Of a stretch of DNA of 64,000 nt, positions 1 to 9,111 are shown piece after piece (the first letter of the stretch is position 1; the number at the start of each line of letters is the position of its first letter). The notes below the pieces were generated by a model. It was not told the DNA's origin and made no database searches. It saw nothing but the letters and a program-made list of their open reading frames with translations. The stretch spans positions 1 through 64,000 of the forward strand of contig CAYQQU010000001.1 in assembly GCA_964419545.1 (NCBI GenBank). The letters are read 5' to 3'. Source of the DNA: CAYQQU01 sp964419545. Its GTDB lineage: Bacteria > Bacteroidota > Bacteroidia > Chitinophagales > Saprospiraceae. The position numbers and the translations under genes were made by a program.

Positions 1-66
1 ACCCAAAATCTGAGTTTTTCGCTTCAAAAGCACTACCTCCAAACAAGCTCTAAGAAAAAAGGTGAG

Positions 67-1236
67 ATGATCCAGTCCCAACGTCATTTATTTCGCATGC
101 CTCCGGAGGTCGCCTACCTCAATTGTGCTTACATGTCTCCTTTACTCCGGTCGGTTGAAAAGGTTGGCAATGAGATGGTTGCCCGGAAGTGTCTGCCTTA
201 CGAGATCCAGGTGGAGGACTTTTTCAAACCCGTCCGGAAACTCAAAGAAAACTTTGCCCGGCTCATCAATTTGGACGAACCCGAGCGGTTATCCGTCATT
301 CCCGCCGTTTCCTACGGCATGGCCAACGTCGCCGGTAATCTGAAGCCGGCTGCCGGCGACCAGATCGTAGTCGCAGCGGATCAGTTTCCCAGCAACTACT
401 ATCCCTGGCAACGAATGGCGGAAACGGCCGGCGCCGAGATCGTCGTGGTGAAGGCGCCGCATGGCGGGCAACGCACTGCCGATTGGAATGCGGCAATTCA
501 GGAAGCGATCGGGGAGCGCACCGCCATGGTGGCGCTGGGGCCGGTGCATTGGGCCGACGGAACGGTCTTCGATTTATCTGCGATCCGCCAAAAGACGGAG
601 TCTGTCGGCGCCTGGCTGGTGATCGACGGTACGCAGGCGGTGGGCGCGCTGCCTTTCGACCTGACGGCCATTCGCCCCGATGCCCTGATCTGTGCGGGAT
701 ACAAATGGCTGATGGGGCCGTATTCGATCGGGCTGGCCTACTACGGCCCGGCATTCGACGAAGGCGCGCCCATTGAAGAAAACTGGATCAACCGGCGGTA
801 CAGCGAAGATTTTAAGAACCTGGTGCACTACCGATCCGAATATCAGTCGGTGGGGGCGCGTTTTTCCGTTGGCGAGCAGAGTAATTTTATTCTGGCGCCC
901 ATGCTTAGCCGCGCCATAGAGCAGATCCTGGAATGGCGCCCGGAACGCATACAGGCTTATTGCCGCCAGATCGCCGCCCGGCCGCTGGAGCGTTTGACGG
1001 CGATGGGCGCAAAGATGGAGCCCGGGGCCGTCCGCGCCCATCACTTGTTCGGCATACAACTCGGCGAGCACATCGACCTGGATCGGCTGAAGCAAGCCTT
1101 TGCCGAGGAGCAGGTATACGTCTCTTTTCGCGGCAATGCCATCCGGGTAGCTCCTCACCTGTACAATGACGAAGGGGATTTCGATCGCCTGGTCGCTTGT
1201 TTTGAAAAAGCCTGGTCAAAAAAAGCGGCCGGCTAA
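67..1236 (+). CDS. PLP-dependent aminotransferase class V
   Basis: 389 residues with the class V aminotransferase/cysteine desulfurase-like fold. The PLP-binding part is visible: VIDGTQ with Asp187 and Gln190 (cofactor ring contacts) and the Schiff-base lysine Lys213 in AGYKW. The length fits isopenicillin-N-epimerase/kynureninase-like members rather than a full IscS. No cysteine-rich active loop of a desulfurase is obvious, so the substrate is unknown. The ATG at 67 follows an A-rich stretch and gives a normal N-terminus. The gene is convergent with fhs, with 5 bp between stop codons, and its last codons form part of an fhs terminator hairpin. Family call firm, substrate not. Confidence 0.85.
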   Translation: MIQSQRHLFRMPPEVAYLNCAYMSPLLRSVEKVGNEMVARKCLPYEIQVEDFFKPVRKLKENFARLINLDEPERLSVIPAVSYGMANVAGNLKPAAGDQIVVAADQFPSNYYPWQRMAETAGAEIVVVKAPHGGQRTADWNAAIQEAIGERTAMVALGPVHWADGTVFDLSAIRQKTESVGAWLVIDGTQAVGALPFDLTAIRPDALICAGYKWLMGPYSIGLAYYGPAFDEGAPIEENWINRRYSEDFKNLVHYRSEYQSVGARFSVGEQSNFILAPMLSRAIEQILEWRPERIQAYCRQIAARPLERLTAMGAKMEPGAVRAHHLFGIQLGEHIDLDRLKQAFAEEQVYVSFRGNAIRVAPHLYNDEGDFDRLVACFEKAWSKKAAG

Positions 1237-1242
1237 GCCGCT
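1218..1242 (-). terminator. Intrinsic terminator of fhs inside the aminotransferase 3' end
   Basis: Arms AGCGGC (1224-1229) and GCCGCT (1237-1242) form a hairpin which, read on the minus strand, is followed by a run of seven T. It begins at the fhs stop codon and lies within the final Lys-Lys-Ala-Ala-Gly codons of the convergent aminotransferase. Confidence 0.6.
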
Positions 1243-2909
1243 CAGAAGAGCCCTGTTATTTGCCCTTCATTATCCACGTCGATGCCTTCGGCCGCCGGTT
1301 CGGACGGCAGCCCGGGCATCCGCATGATGTCGCCGGTGACGGGAATGAGGAAGCCTGCGCCGGCGGCGATCTCGATTTCGCGCACCGTGACGATGAAGTC
1401 TTTCGGCCGCCCCAGCAGCTTCGGGTTATCCGAAAGCGATTTTTGGGTTTTGGCGATGCAGACGGGCAGGTTTTCCAGCCCCAGCCGGGCGATCTTGCGC
1501 AGATCGGTGCGCGCCTGCTTCAGATAGTCGATGGCTTTGGCGCCGTAAATTTGGGTGGCGACGGTTTTGATTTTTTCCTCAACCGGTGCGTTCCAGTCGT
1601 AAAGCGGGGTGAATGTCGTTTCCTGCCGGTCGGCGATATCCGCCACCGTTTCGGCCAGTGTTTCGGCGCCCGCGCCTCCCTTGGCCCACACTTCGGTAAC
1701 CACGGCCGGTACGCCTTTTTCCCGGCATCGTTCTTGGATCAGGGTGATCTCTTCGTCGGTATCGGAGGTGAAGCGGTTGATGGCGACCACGGCCGGCAGC
1801 CCGAACAGATTGATGTTTTCGAGGTGCTTCTCCAGGTTTTCCAGGCCCCGGGCTACAGCCTGCGGATCGGGCGTTTGCAGCGATTTCAGGTCGGCGCCGC
1901 CGTGGTATTTGAGTGCGCGGACGGTAGCGACGAGGACGACGGCCCGCGGCGAGAGGCCTGCGCTCTGGCATTTGATATCGAAAAACTTCTCCGCGCCGAG
2001 GTCGAAGCCGAATCCGGCTTCGGTGATGACGTAATCGGAAAGGGACAAGCCCATGCGGGTGGCGATCACGCTATTGGTGCCCTGCGCGATATTGGCGAAG
2101 GGGCCGCCGTGCAAAATGGTGGGATGGCCTTCGAGGGTCTGCACCAGGTTGGGCTTGATGGCGTCTTTGAGCAGCGCCGTCATTGCTCCGTGGGCTTTGA
2201 GGTCGCGCGCAAAGACGGGCGTGCGGTCGTGGGTAAAGCCGACGAAGATATTGCCCAGGCGCTCTTTGAGGTTGCTGAGGTCGTCGGCCAGGCAGAGGAT
2301 GGCCATGATCTCGGAGGCGGCGGTAATGTCGAAACCCGTTTCGCGGGGTACGCCCGAGCTGGCGCCGCCCAGGCCGATCACCGCATGGCGCAGGGCGCGG
2401 TCGTTCATGTCCATGACGCGCTTCCAGATCACGGTGCGGGAGTCGATGCCCAGGGAGCGTTTTTTATTTTGTAAGTTGTTGTCGATGAGGGCGGCCAGCA
2501 GATTGTGGGCCTTCTCGATGGCCGAAAAGTCGCCGGTAAAATGCAGGTTGATGTCTTCCATGGGCAGCACCTGCGCGTAACCGCCGCCGGTAGCGCCGCC
2601 TTTAATGCCGAAGACGGGGCCCAGCGAGGGCTCGCGCAAAACGGCGGTGGCTTGCCGACCGGTACGGTTCAGTCCCTGCGTGAGGCCGATAGAGACGGTG
2701 GTCTTGCCTTCTCCGGCCGGAGTGGGGGAGATGGCGGAGACCAGGATCAGCTTGTTCTCTCGGATGCGGTTGTGGTCGATCAGGGAAAGCGGCAGCTTGG
2801 CTTTGTAGCGGCCATAGCGCTCCAGATGGGATTCGTCCAGGCCCAGCAGGGCGGCAATCTCGCCAATGTCTTTGGGTTGCGCCCGGCGGGCAATTTCGAT
2901 ATCGGTCAT
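1242..2909 (-). CDS. fhs: Formate--tetrahydrofolate ligase
   Basis: 555 residues, the usual length for this ATP-dependent cytosolic enzyme that makes 10-formyl-THF from formate and THF for one-carbon metabolism. The P-loop TPAGEGKTT lies at residues 63-71. The downstream sequence is colinear with the family, including LREPSLGPVFGIKGGA and the C-terminal PGLPSEPAAE signature. The start ATG at 2909 gives MTDIEIARRAQ. It is a monocistronic minus-strand gene ending 5 bp from the convergent aminotransferase, with its own terminator overlapping that neighbour. No frameshift or missing motif. Confidence 0.97.
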   Translation of the reverse strand: MTDIEIARRAQPKDIGEIAALLGLDESHLERYGRYKAKLPLSLIDHNRIRENKLILVSAISPTPAGEGKTTVSIGLTQGLNRTGRQATAVLREPSLGPVFGIKGGATGGGYAQVLPMEDINLHFTGDFSAIEKAHNLLAALIDNNLQNKKRSLGIDSRTVIWKRVMDMNDRALRHAVIGLGGASSGVPRETGFDITAASEIMAILCLADDLSNLKERLGNIFVGFTHDRTPVFARDLKAHGAMTALLKDAIKPNLVQTLEGHPTILHGGPFANIAQGTNSVIATRMGLSLSDYVITEAGFGFDLGAEKFFDIKCQSAGLSPRAVVLVATVRALKYHGGADLKSLQTPDPQAVARGLENLEKHLENINLFGLPAVVAINRFTSDTDEEITLIQERCREKGVPAVVTEVWAKGGAGAETLAETVADIADRQETTFTPLYDWNAPVEEKIKTVATQIYGAKAIDYLKQARTDLRKIARLGLENLPVCIAKTQKSLSDNPKLLGRPKDFIVTVREIEIAAGAGFLIPVTGDIMRMPGLPSEPAAEGIDVDNEGQITGLF

Positions 2910-2970
2910 TTTCGGATATTTGGTTAGGAATTAATGTCAAACCGGTAGTTGTAGTCTGATCGGCCGGAAA

Positions 2971-3013
2971 AATAAAAAAAAAACAGCCCGCCGGGGATCA
3001 TTCGACGGGCTGT
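2971..3013 (-). terminator. Intrinsic terminator of the ferredoxin gene
   Basis: Arms ACAGCCCGCCG (2983-2993) and CGACGGGCTGT (3003-3013) pair with one mismatch. On the minus strand they are followed by a long T run. It sits about 30 bp after the ferredoxin stop codon. A T5 on the other side could make it bidirectional. Confidence 0.85.
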
Positions 3014-3043
3014 TTTTGGCGGCGAAGCGGGCATGCTCGCGAT

Positions 3044-3391
3044 CTAGAGGTGGAGGCGCCCTTTGCGCTCCAGCAGCACTTCTTCACTTTCTTCTCGTTC
3101 GGGATCGGGGACGCAGCAGTCGACCGGACAGACGGCGGCGCACTGTGGTTCTTCGTGGAAACCGACGCATTCCGTGCACTTGTCGGGCACGATGTAAAAG
3201 AAATCGTCGGAGACAGGCTCGTGTTTATCGTCGACCTCCGTTTCTGATCCGTCTTCCAGGGTATAGGAACCTTTAACATCGGTGCCGTCGCTGATAGCCC
3301 ATTCTACGCCACCTTCGTATATCGCATTATTGGGGCATTCCGGTTCGCAGGCCCCGCAGTTGATGCATTCGTCAGTGATCATTATTGCCAT
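3044..3391 (-). CDS. 2[4Fe-4S] ferredoxin
   Basis: 115 residues from ATG 3391 (MAIMITDE). A longer reading frame upstream is not ferredoxin-like, so the inner start is preferred. First cluster: Cys9, Cys12, Cys15 and Cys19 in CINCGACEPECP. Second: CTEC, then eight residues, then CAAVCP, the extended spacing of the Chlorobium/Azotobacter 2[4Fe-4S] type, followed by an acidic C-terminus (DPEREESEE). This is a soluble low-potential electron carrier; its partner is not identifiable from its neighbours (a symporter and fhs). A strong terminator follows. Confidence 0.9.
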   Translation of the reverse strand: MAIMITDECINCGACEPECPNNAIYEGGVEWAISDGTDVKGSYTLEDGSETEVDDKHEPVSDDFFYIVPDKCTECVGFHEEPQCAAVCPVDCCVPDPEREESEEVLLERKGRLHL

Positions 3392-3500
3392 ACAAAAAGG
3401 GTTTTGTCCAATTAACGTTAAGCGAAAGAGATGGTTCTCCCTGGCCCTAAAAATATGTCGGTATAGTCGTCCGGCCAAATATTCCGAGCTTTTCTGTCGG

Positions 3501-5285
3501 TCAACCGGTTTTTAACCGGCGCCAGATCAGCAGCAAGGCGTAAGCGCCGAGCGCCGTGACGGAACTGGCCAGCCAGGCGGGGCTCGTCTGGCCGTAGATC
3601 CAGAAACCCGTAGCGAACAAAGCGCCGTAAACGGTAAGGCAGCCCAGCACCGTAGCGAACAACTGCAATGGCAACTGCTCGTCGGCCGGCGGCAGGTCGG
3701 GGTAGCGACGTTCCACTTCCCGCCGCACGTGCCGCCAGCCCGGCCCGCTGGGCCGGATGTAGCGGTAGAATGCGATCAGGGTTTCCTGCCGGGTAGCCGG
3801 AGTGATGAAAGCTGCGCCTATCCAGATGGCCGTGGTCAGCAAGGCGCCGATGACGATCTTTTGCCAGTTTTCCAGGGGCGGTGCTCCGCTCCGGTCGTAG
3901 AAGAACGTCAGATAGCCGGCGATGATCAGAGACGACACCATCGCGACGATCTCGGTATGGGCGTTGATGCGCCACCAGAACCAGCGCAGGATGTAGATCA
4001 GCCCGGTGCCGGCGCCGAGCAGGAGCAGTAAATTGAACGCCTGCGTGGCGTCGCGCAGCAATAGGCCCAGGATGACGCCGAGCACCATGGTCAGCGCAGT
4101 GAAGGCGCGTCCCACCTGCACCAGTTCCCGCTCGCCGGCGCCGGGGCGCAGGAAGCGCTGGTAAAAGTCGTTGACGAGGTAAGAAGCCCCGAGGTTGAGC
4201 TGGGTGGAGATGGTTGACATGAAGGCCGCGATCAGGGAGGCGGCCACGAGCCCCAGCAGGCCCGGGGGCAGGAGTGTCAGCATGGCCGGGTAGGCCACGT
4301 CTTCCCCGAGCTTATCGGCCGCCAGATCGGGAAAGGCCCGCTGCAGGTCCGATAACTCCGGAAAAACGATCAGCGATGCCAGGGCGATGAGTATCCAGGG
4401 CCAGGGGCGCAGGGCGTAATGGGCGATATTGAAGAGCAGGGTAGCGCCGATGGCGTTCTTTTCGTTGCGCGCCGAAAACATGCGCTGGGCGATGTAGCCG
4501 CCCCCGCCGGGTTCGGCGCCGGGATAATAGGAGGCCCACCACTGTACGGCCAGAGGCACCAGCAGCACCGGAACCCAGTGGTCGGGATGGCTAAGATCGG
4601 GCAGGAGAGAGGTGCGTGCGCTGACGGCCGGGTGGCTCAGCAAGGCGTTCAGCCCGCCCACGGCTTCGAGGTTCACCAGGTAGATGCAAGCCCAGATCGA
4701 ACCGGCCATCGCCAGGAAAAACTGGATGAAATCGGTGAGGACTACCGCACGCAGGCCGCCGAGCATACTGTACGCCAGGGTGATGGAACCGGCGATGAGC
4801 AGCGTCTGCCATCCGGGCAGCCCCAGGATGATCTCGCCGAATTTGACGGCTGCGAGGGCCACCGTTCCCATGACGAGCACGTTGAAGATCAGCCCCAGGT
4901 AAAGCGCCCGGAAGCCGCGCAGGAAAGCCGCCGCGGGGCCGCTGTAGCGCAGTTCGTAAAACTCGATGTCCGTCAGCACGGCGGAGCGCCGCCACAGTTT
5001 GGCGTATACAAAGACGGTGAGCATGCCGGTGAGCAGGAAGGCCCACCAGCCCCAGTTGCCGGCTACGCCGTTCTCGCGCACCAGCCCGGTAACCAGGTTG
5101 GGCGTATCGCTGGAGAACGTAGTGGCTACCATAGAGACGCCGAGCAGCCACCAGGGCATGTTGCGACCGGAGAGAAAAAACGCTTCCGTACTGCGGCCGG
5201 CCCGCCGGGAAGCGACGAGTCCGACGGCCAGGGAGAAGAGGAAATACAGGGCGATGATGCCCCAGTCGAGGATCGTTAGGTTCAT
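3501..5285 (-). CDS. Sodium:solute symporter (SSS) family protein
   Basis: 594 residues with about 13 hydrophobic membrane segments. The N-terminus has the SSS pattern: a first helix (LDWGIIALYFLFSLAVG), then EAFFLSGRNMPWWLLGVSMVATTFSSDTP, the usual first sodium-site region. The C-terminal 120 residues carry an extra loop and two terminal helices (LFATGFWIYG; VTALGAYALLLIWRR). The substrate (sugar, amino acid or other) cannot be read from sequence. ATG at 5285 gives MNLTILDWG. Its stop overlaps a small CCGGTT/AACCGG palindrome. The 310 bp upstream is shared with the divergent mutS. Confidence 0.9.
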   Translation of the reverse strand: MNLTILDWGIIALYFLFSLAVGLVASRRAGRSTEAFFLSGRNMPWWLLGVSMVATTFSSDTPNLVTGLVRENGVAGNWGWWAFLLTGMLTVFVYAKLWRRSAVLTDIEFYELRYSGPAAAFLRGFRALYLGLIFNVLVMGTVALAAVKFGEIILGLPGWQTLLIAGSITLAYSMLGGLRAVVLTDFIQFFLAMAGSIWACIYLVNLEAVGGLNALLSHPAVSARTSLLPDLSHPDHWVPVLLVPLAVQWWASYYPGAEPGGGGYIAQRMFSARNEKNAIGATLLFNIAHYALRPWPWILIALASLIVFPELSDLQRAFPDLAADKLGEDVAYPAMLTLLPPGLLGLVAASLIAAFMSTISTQLNLGASYLVNDFYQRFLRPGAGERELVQVGRAFTALTMVLGVILGLLLRDATQAFNLLLLLGAGTGLIYILRWFWWRINAHTEIVAMVSSLIIAGYLTFFYDRSGAPPLENWQKIVIGALLTTAIWIGAAFITPATRQETLIAFYRYIRPSGPGWRHVRREVERRYPDLPPADEQLPLQLFATVLGCLTVYGALFATGFWIYGQTSPAWLASSVTALGAYALLLIWRRLKTG

Positions 5286-5310
5286 TTTGCAAGGATAAGA
5301 ACAAAAATGA

Positions 5311-5357
5311 ACTTAACGATTCCCCGATGAGGGGTTTAATCCGGGTTAAGTTTTTTT
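5311..5357 (+). repeat. Nested palindrome carrying the AATCCGGGTTAAG motif
   Basis: Outer arms ACTTAAC (5311-5317) and GTTAAGT (5345-5351), inner arms CCCC (5322-5325) and GGGG (5331-5334), then T7. Read on plus it looks like a terminator, but no plus-strand gene ends here. The right half, AATCCGGGTTAAG, is shared with palindromes near 15.4 and 31.9 kb. Confidence 0.5.
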
Positions 5358-5571
5358 GGTGAATTATGTTATTGCAAATTTGAATTACCAGAGCGTAAGA
5401 CCGGTCGGTAAATTGATCTGGGTATCCCGGCGATCAGAAAAGGGTTGAAGTGACTTTTAGTGCTATTGCAATGGAGGAAGGCCCCGTATCGCAGTCAGTA
5501 TTTTCCTTTTATTTTTTTGTAGAGTAACGCGACTTTAGCGGGAGGAAGAAAAACTTTCCGGTCAATACATT

Positions 5572-5579
5572 TATATTTG
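5572..5579 (+). promoter_or_regulatory. Bacteroidota -7 element for mutS
   Basis: TATATTTG is an exact match to the Bacteroidota housekeeping -7 consensus TAnnTTTG. It lies 16 bp before the TTG start of mutS, predicting a leader of about 10 nt and supporting that start over the ATG at 5641. Confidence 0.6.
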
Positions 5580-5595
5580 CTAAAAAGGCTAAGGT

Positions 5596-8247
5596 TTGGG
5601 AAAGAATTCAGCGAAGGGCAACGGGAAGGTCACCCCCCTGATGAAGCAATATTTTCAGGTTAAGAGAAAGTATCCGGATGCGATCCTGCTGTTCCGGGTG
5701 GGCGACTTCTATGAAACGTTCGGGGAAGACGCGGTCAAAGCCTCCCAGGTATTGGGCATCATCCTCACCCGCCGCAACAATGGCGGCAGCGATATCGAAT
5801 TGGCGGGTTTTCCGCACCACTCCATGGATATGTACCTGCCCCGCCTGGTGCGCGCAGGTTTTCGGGTGGCGATCTGCGAACAACTGGAAAAGCCCAGCCC
5901 CCAGAAAAAGGTAGTGCGACGGGGCGTTACGGAAGTGGTGACGCCGGGCGTGGCCATTGACGAAAAACTGCTCGATCACAAATCTAACAATTACCTTGCG
6001 TCCGTCTTCTTCGGCCGCCGTGGCGCCATGGGGCTTTCTTTCCTCGACATCTCGACGGGGGAATTCCTGGTCTGCGAGGGCGATGAGAGCTACATCGATA
6101 AGCTGCTGCAAAGCTTTAACCCCTCGGAGGTGATCTTGTCCAAAGACCGGCGCAAGGCCTTCGAGGAGCGGTTTGGGTCGAAATTCTACACCTTCGCGCT
6201 GGATGAATGGGTCTATTCCTTCGACTACGCCCGCGAGAAGCTGGTCGAACACTTCGAAGTGCAAAACCTCAAAGGCTTTGGCGTAGAGGAGATGGAGCTG
6301 GCGCAGATCGCCGCCGGAGCTACCCTGCACTACCTGGCTACCACCGAGAACAAAAACCTGCGCCACATCAACGGCATCAGCCGCATGCAGCCCGACCATT
6401 ACGTCTGGCTGGACCGCTTCACCATCCGCAACCTCGAGCTGCTGGACAGCGCCCACGATACCGGCGTACCCCTCATCCGGGTGCTCGACCATACCGTTTC
6501 CCCCATGGGCGCGCGCCTGCTGAAAAAGTGGGTGGCTCTGCCCCTGAAAATGCGGCCGGCCATCGAACGGCGGCTGGAAGTAGTGGCCCACCTGCTCGAA
6601 GCAAAAGAACTGAGCAATGAGCTGGAGCAGTACCTGCGCCAGGTCGGCGACCTGGAGCGCCTGATCTCCAAAGTACCGCTGATGAAGATCAACCCGCGTG
6701 AAGTGGTGCAGCTGAAGAATGCGCTGGAAATGATCGACCCCCTGAAAAAACTGCTCAGCCGGACGGGTAACGACACCCTGGTCAAATTTGCCGAAGGCCT
6801 CAATCCCTGCCCCCGCCTCAAAGCACAGATCGAACAGCAGATCGTTCCCGAGCCGCCCGTCAACCTCGCCAAAGGCGGCGTCATCGCCGACGGCTTCTCC
6901 GAAGCGCTCGACGAGCTGCGCGACATTGTGACCAACAGCCAGGACAAACTGATCGGCATCCAGCAGCGCGAAGCGGAAAAGACGGGGATCACCAGCCTGA
7001 AGATCGGCTTCAATAACGTCTTCGGTTATTATTTGGAGGTGACCAATAAATATAAGGACAAAGCCCCCGACCGCTGGACGCGCAAGCAGACCCTCACCAA
7101 TTCCGAGCGCTACATCACCGAAGAGCTCAAACAGCTGGAATCGAAAATACTGGGCGCCGAAGAACGCATCCTCCAGCTGGAGGAACAGCTCTACGAACAA
7201 CTCGTGCTCGATATGGCCGACTATATCCAGCCCATTCAGCACAACGCCTCCCTGCTGGCGCGCGTCGACTGCCTGCTGTCCTTCGCCCGGGTAGCCGAAA
7301 AACACCATTACTGCCGGCCCGAGGTCAACGACTCGCTGGCGATCGAAATAACAAGCGGCCGCCACCCGGTGATCGAACAGCAACTGGAGCTGGGCGATGT
7401 CTACGTGCCCAACGACGTATTTCTCGACAGCGAATCCCAGCAACTATTGATGATCACCGGGCCCAACATGTCGGGTAAATCGGCTTTGCTCCGGCAAACG
7501 GCCCTCATCTGCCTGATGGCGCAAATGGGGAGCTACGTGCCCGCCGAGCGCGCCCGCATCGGGCTGGTCGACAAAGTGTTTACGCGCGTAGGCGCTTCGG
7601 ACAATATCTCTTCCGGCGAATCGACCTTCATGGTGGAGATGAACGAAACGGCCAGCATCATGAACAACATCTCCGACCGCAGCCTGATCCTGCTCGACGA
7701 GATCGGCCGCGGCACCAGCACCTACGACGGCATCTCCATCGCCTGGTCGATCGCCGAGTACCTGCACAATAACGGGCAGGCCCGGCCCAAGACCCTCTTC
7801 GCCACCCATTATCACGAGCTCAACGAACTGGCCAACCGCTTCGAGCGCATCAAAAATTACCACGTTTCCACCAAAGAGATCGGGCAAAAGGTCATCTTTC
7901 TGCGCAAATTGCTGCCCGGCGGCAGCGAACACAGTTTCGGCATCCACGTGGCGCGCATGGCCGGCATGCCCCGCAGCATCGTCGAACGGGCCGCCCAGAT
8001 CCTGGTCTCCCTGGAGCAGAAACGGATCGAAGGGGAGGGGCCCGGCAAGGAGGGCGTCCGGGCCGACAAGCCGGAGACCAGGAGCATTTCGACGGAAGCG
8101 CTGCAACTCAGCATCTTCGAGACCGTTGATCCCCGGGCCGGGCAGCTTAAGGAAGCGCTGCTGGACCTGGAGTTGAATACTATGACACCCATCGACTGTA
8201 TGATGAAACTCAACGAATTGAAGAAACTGCTGGAAAAGGAGGAATAA
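5596..8247 (+). CDS. mutS: DNA mismatch repair protein MutS
   Basis: 883 residues, full length. The N-terminal mismatch-binding domain has the Phe-Tyr-Glu motif in GDFYETFGEDA. The connector, lever and clamp region is complete. The ATPase domain has Walker A GPNMSGKS near 622-629, the signature SGESTFMVEM and Walker B LILLDEIGRGTS. The start is TTG at 5596, giving MGKNSAKGNGKVTPLMKQY; homologues have a Lys-rich start just before TPLMKQY, and a promoter element sits 16 bp upstream, so TTG is favoured over ATG 5641. dapB follows after 13 bp, likely in the same transcript. Confidence 0.97.
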   Translation: MGKNSAKGNGKVTPLMKQYFQVKRKYPDAILLFRVGDFYETFGEDAVKASQVLGIILTRRNNGGSDIELAGFPHHSMDMYLPRLVRAGFRVAICEQLEKPSPQKKVVRRGVTEVVTPGVAIDEKLLDHKSNNYLASVFFGRRGAMGLSFLDISTGEFLVCEGDESYIDKLLQSFNPSEVILSKDRRKAFEERFGSKFYTFALDEWVYSFDYAREKLVEHFEVQNLKGFGVEEMELAQIAAGATLHYLATTENKNLRHINGISRMQPDHYVWLDRFTIRNLELLDSAHDTGVPLIRVLDHTVSPMGARLLKKWVALPLKMRPAIERRLEVVAHLLEAKELSNELEQYLRQVGDLERLISKVPLMKINPREVVQLKNALEMIDPLKKLLSRTGNDTLVKFAEGLNPCPRLKAQIEQQIVPEPPVNLAKGGVIADGFSEALDELRDIVTNSQDKLIGIQQREAEKTGITSLKIGFNNVFGYYLEVTNKYKDKAPDRWTRKQTLTNSERYITEELKQLESKILGAEERILQLEEQLYEQLVLDMADYIQPIQHNASLLARVDCLLSFARVAEKHHYCRPEVNDSLAIEITSGRHPVIEQQLELGDVYVPNDVFLDSESQQLLMITGPNMSGKSALLRQTALICLMAQMGSYVPAERARIGLVDKVFTRVGASDNISSGESTFMVEMNETASIMNNISDRSLILLDEIGRGTSTYDGISIAWSIAEYLHNNGQARPKTLFATHYHELNELANRFERIKNYHVSTKEIGQKVIFLRKLLPGGSEHSFGIHVARMAGMPRSIVERAAQILVSLEQKRIEGEGPGKEGVRADKPETRSISTEALQLSIFETVDPRAGQLKEALLDLELNTMTPIDCMMKLNELKKLLEKEE

Positions 8248-8260
8248 TAAAAATGTGCAT

Positions 8261-9004
8261 ATGAAAATAGCCTTGATCGGATACGGAAAAATGGGCCGCG
8301 CTATCGATGAATTAGCGGCCGGAGCAGGGCACGAAGTGGTGATGCGGATCGACCAGGAAGAACGTCCGCTCCTTACCGATGACAAACTGGACCGGGCCGA
8401 CGTCGCCATCGAGTTCACCGGCCCGGAAAGCGCTTTCGACAATATCCGCTTCTGCCTGGAAGCCGGCCTGCCGGTGGTGAGCGGCAGCACCGGCTGGCTG
8501 GACCGCATGGCGGAGGTGCGCACCCTCTGTGCGGAGCAGGACGGCGCTTTTTTTTATGCCCCCAACTTCAGTATCGGCGTCAACCTTTTTTTTATACTCA
8601 ACCGCTACCTGGCGGAACTGATGGAACCCTGGGAGATGTACGACGTCAGCCTGGAAGAAGTGCACCATACCGAAAAACTGGATTCGCCCAGCGGCACCGC
8701 CGTGCGGCTGGCGGAGGACATTCTGGCGACCACGGAACGCAAAAACAACTGGGTGAACGCCGCCGGCGAAAGCCCGCAGGAGCTGGCCGTCATCTCGCAC
8801 CGCCGGCCCGGCATTCCGGGTACGCACACCATCAAGTACCGATCGGCGATCGACGCGATCGAGATCCGGCACACTGCCTACAGCCGCGAAGGATTCGCCC
8901 GCGGCGCCCTGCAGGCGGCAGCCTGGCTGGTGGGCCGTACCGGCTTTTTCGGGATGGAGGACCTGCTGCGGGACTTCCTGGGGCCGACCACGCCCGGGGA
9001 GTAG
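8261..9004 (+). CDS. dapB: 4-hydroxy-tetrahydrodipicolinate reductase
   Basis: 247 residues from ATG 8261; a GTG two codons earlier is possible. It reduces hydroxy-tetrahydrodipicolinate with NAD(P)H in lysine/diaminopimelate synthesis. Seen: Rossmann motif GYGKMG at the N-terminus, SGSTGWLD, the catalytic VHHTEKLDSPSGTA segment (proton-donor His pair and substrate-binding Lys and SGT), and the C-terminal GFARGALQAAAWL helix. It belongs to the short Bacteroidota form. The GGAGG at the mutS 3' end may serve as its ribosome site. No terminator separates it from mutS. Confidence 0.95.
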   Translation: MKIALIGYGKMGRAIDELAAGAGHEVVMRIDQEERPLLTDDKLDRADVAIEFTGPESAFDNIRFCLEAGLPVVSGSTGWLDRMAEVRTLCAEQDGAFFYAPNFSIGVNLFFILNRYLAELMEPWEMYDVSLEEVHHTEKLDSPSGTAVRLAEDILATTERKNNWVNAAGESPQELAVISHRRPGIPGTHTIKYRSAIDAIEIRHTAYSREGFARGALQAAAWLVGRTGFFGMEDLLRDFLGPTTPGE

Positions 9005-9111
9005 GGGGTAATTCGGATGGTACATGGGCTAATCCATCGCGAAGCCGAAATTTTTTCTAATCAAGGTATTAGCGTTGAAGCCAATGCAACTTTGAAACCG
9101 TATTTTTCGCC

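Larger units (their letters stand above)
5286..5595. other. Divergent intergenic region, SSS symporter / mutS
   Basis: 310 bp without an open gene. It contains a nested hairpin next to the symporter start (5311-5351) that ends in AATCCGGGTTAAG followed by a T run, and the mutS -7 element at 5572-5579. Nothing recognisable is seen between about 5360 and 5560. Confidence 0.6.

Noticed and set aside
5311..5351. Palindrome as a riboswitch for the symporter
   Set aside because: It lies 25 bp upstream of the start on the divergent side, is not a known aptamer shape, and matches the dispersed repeat family.
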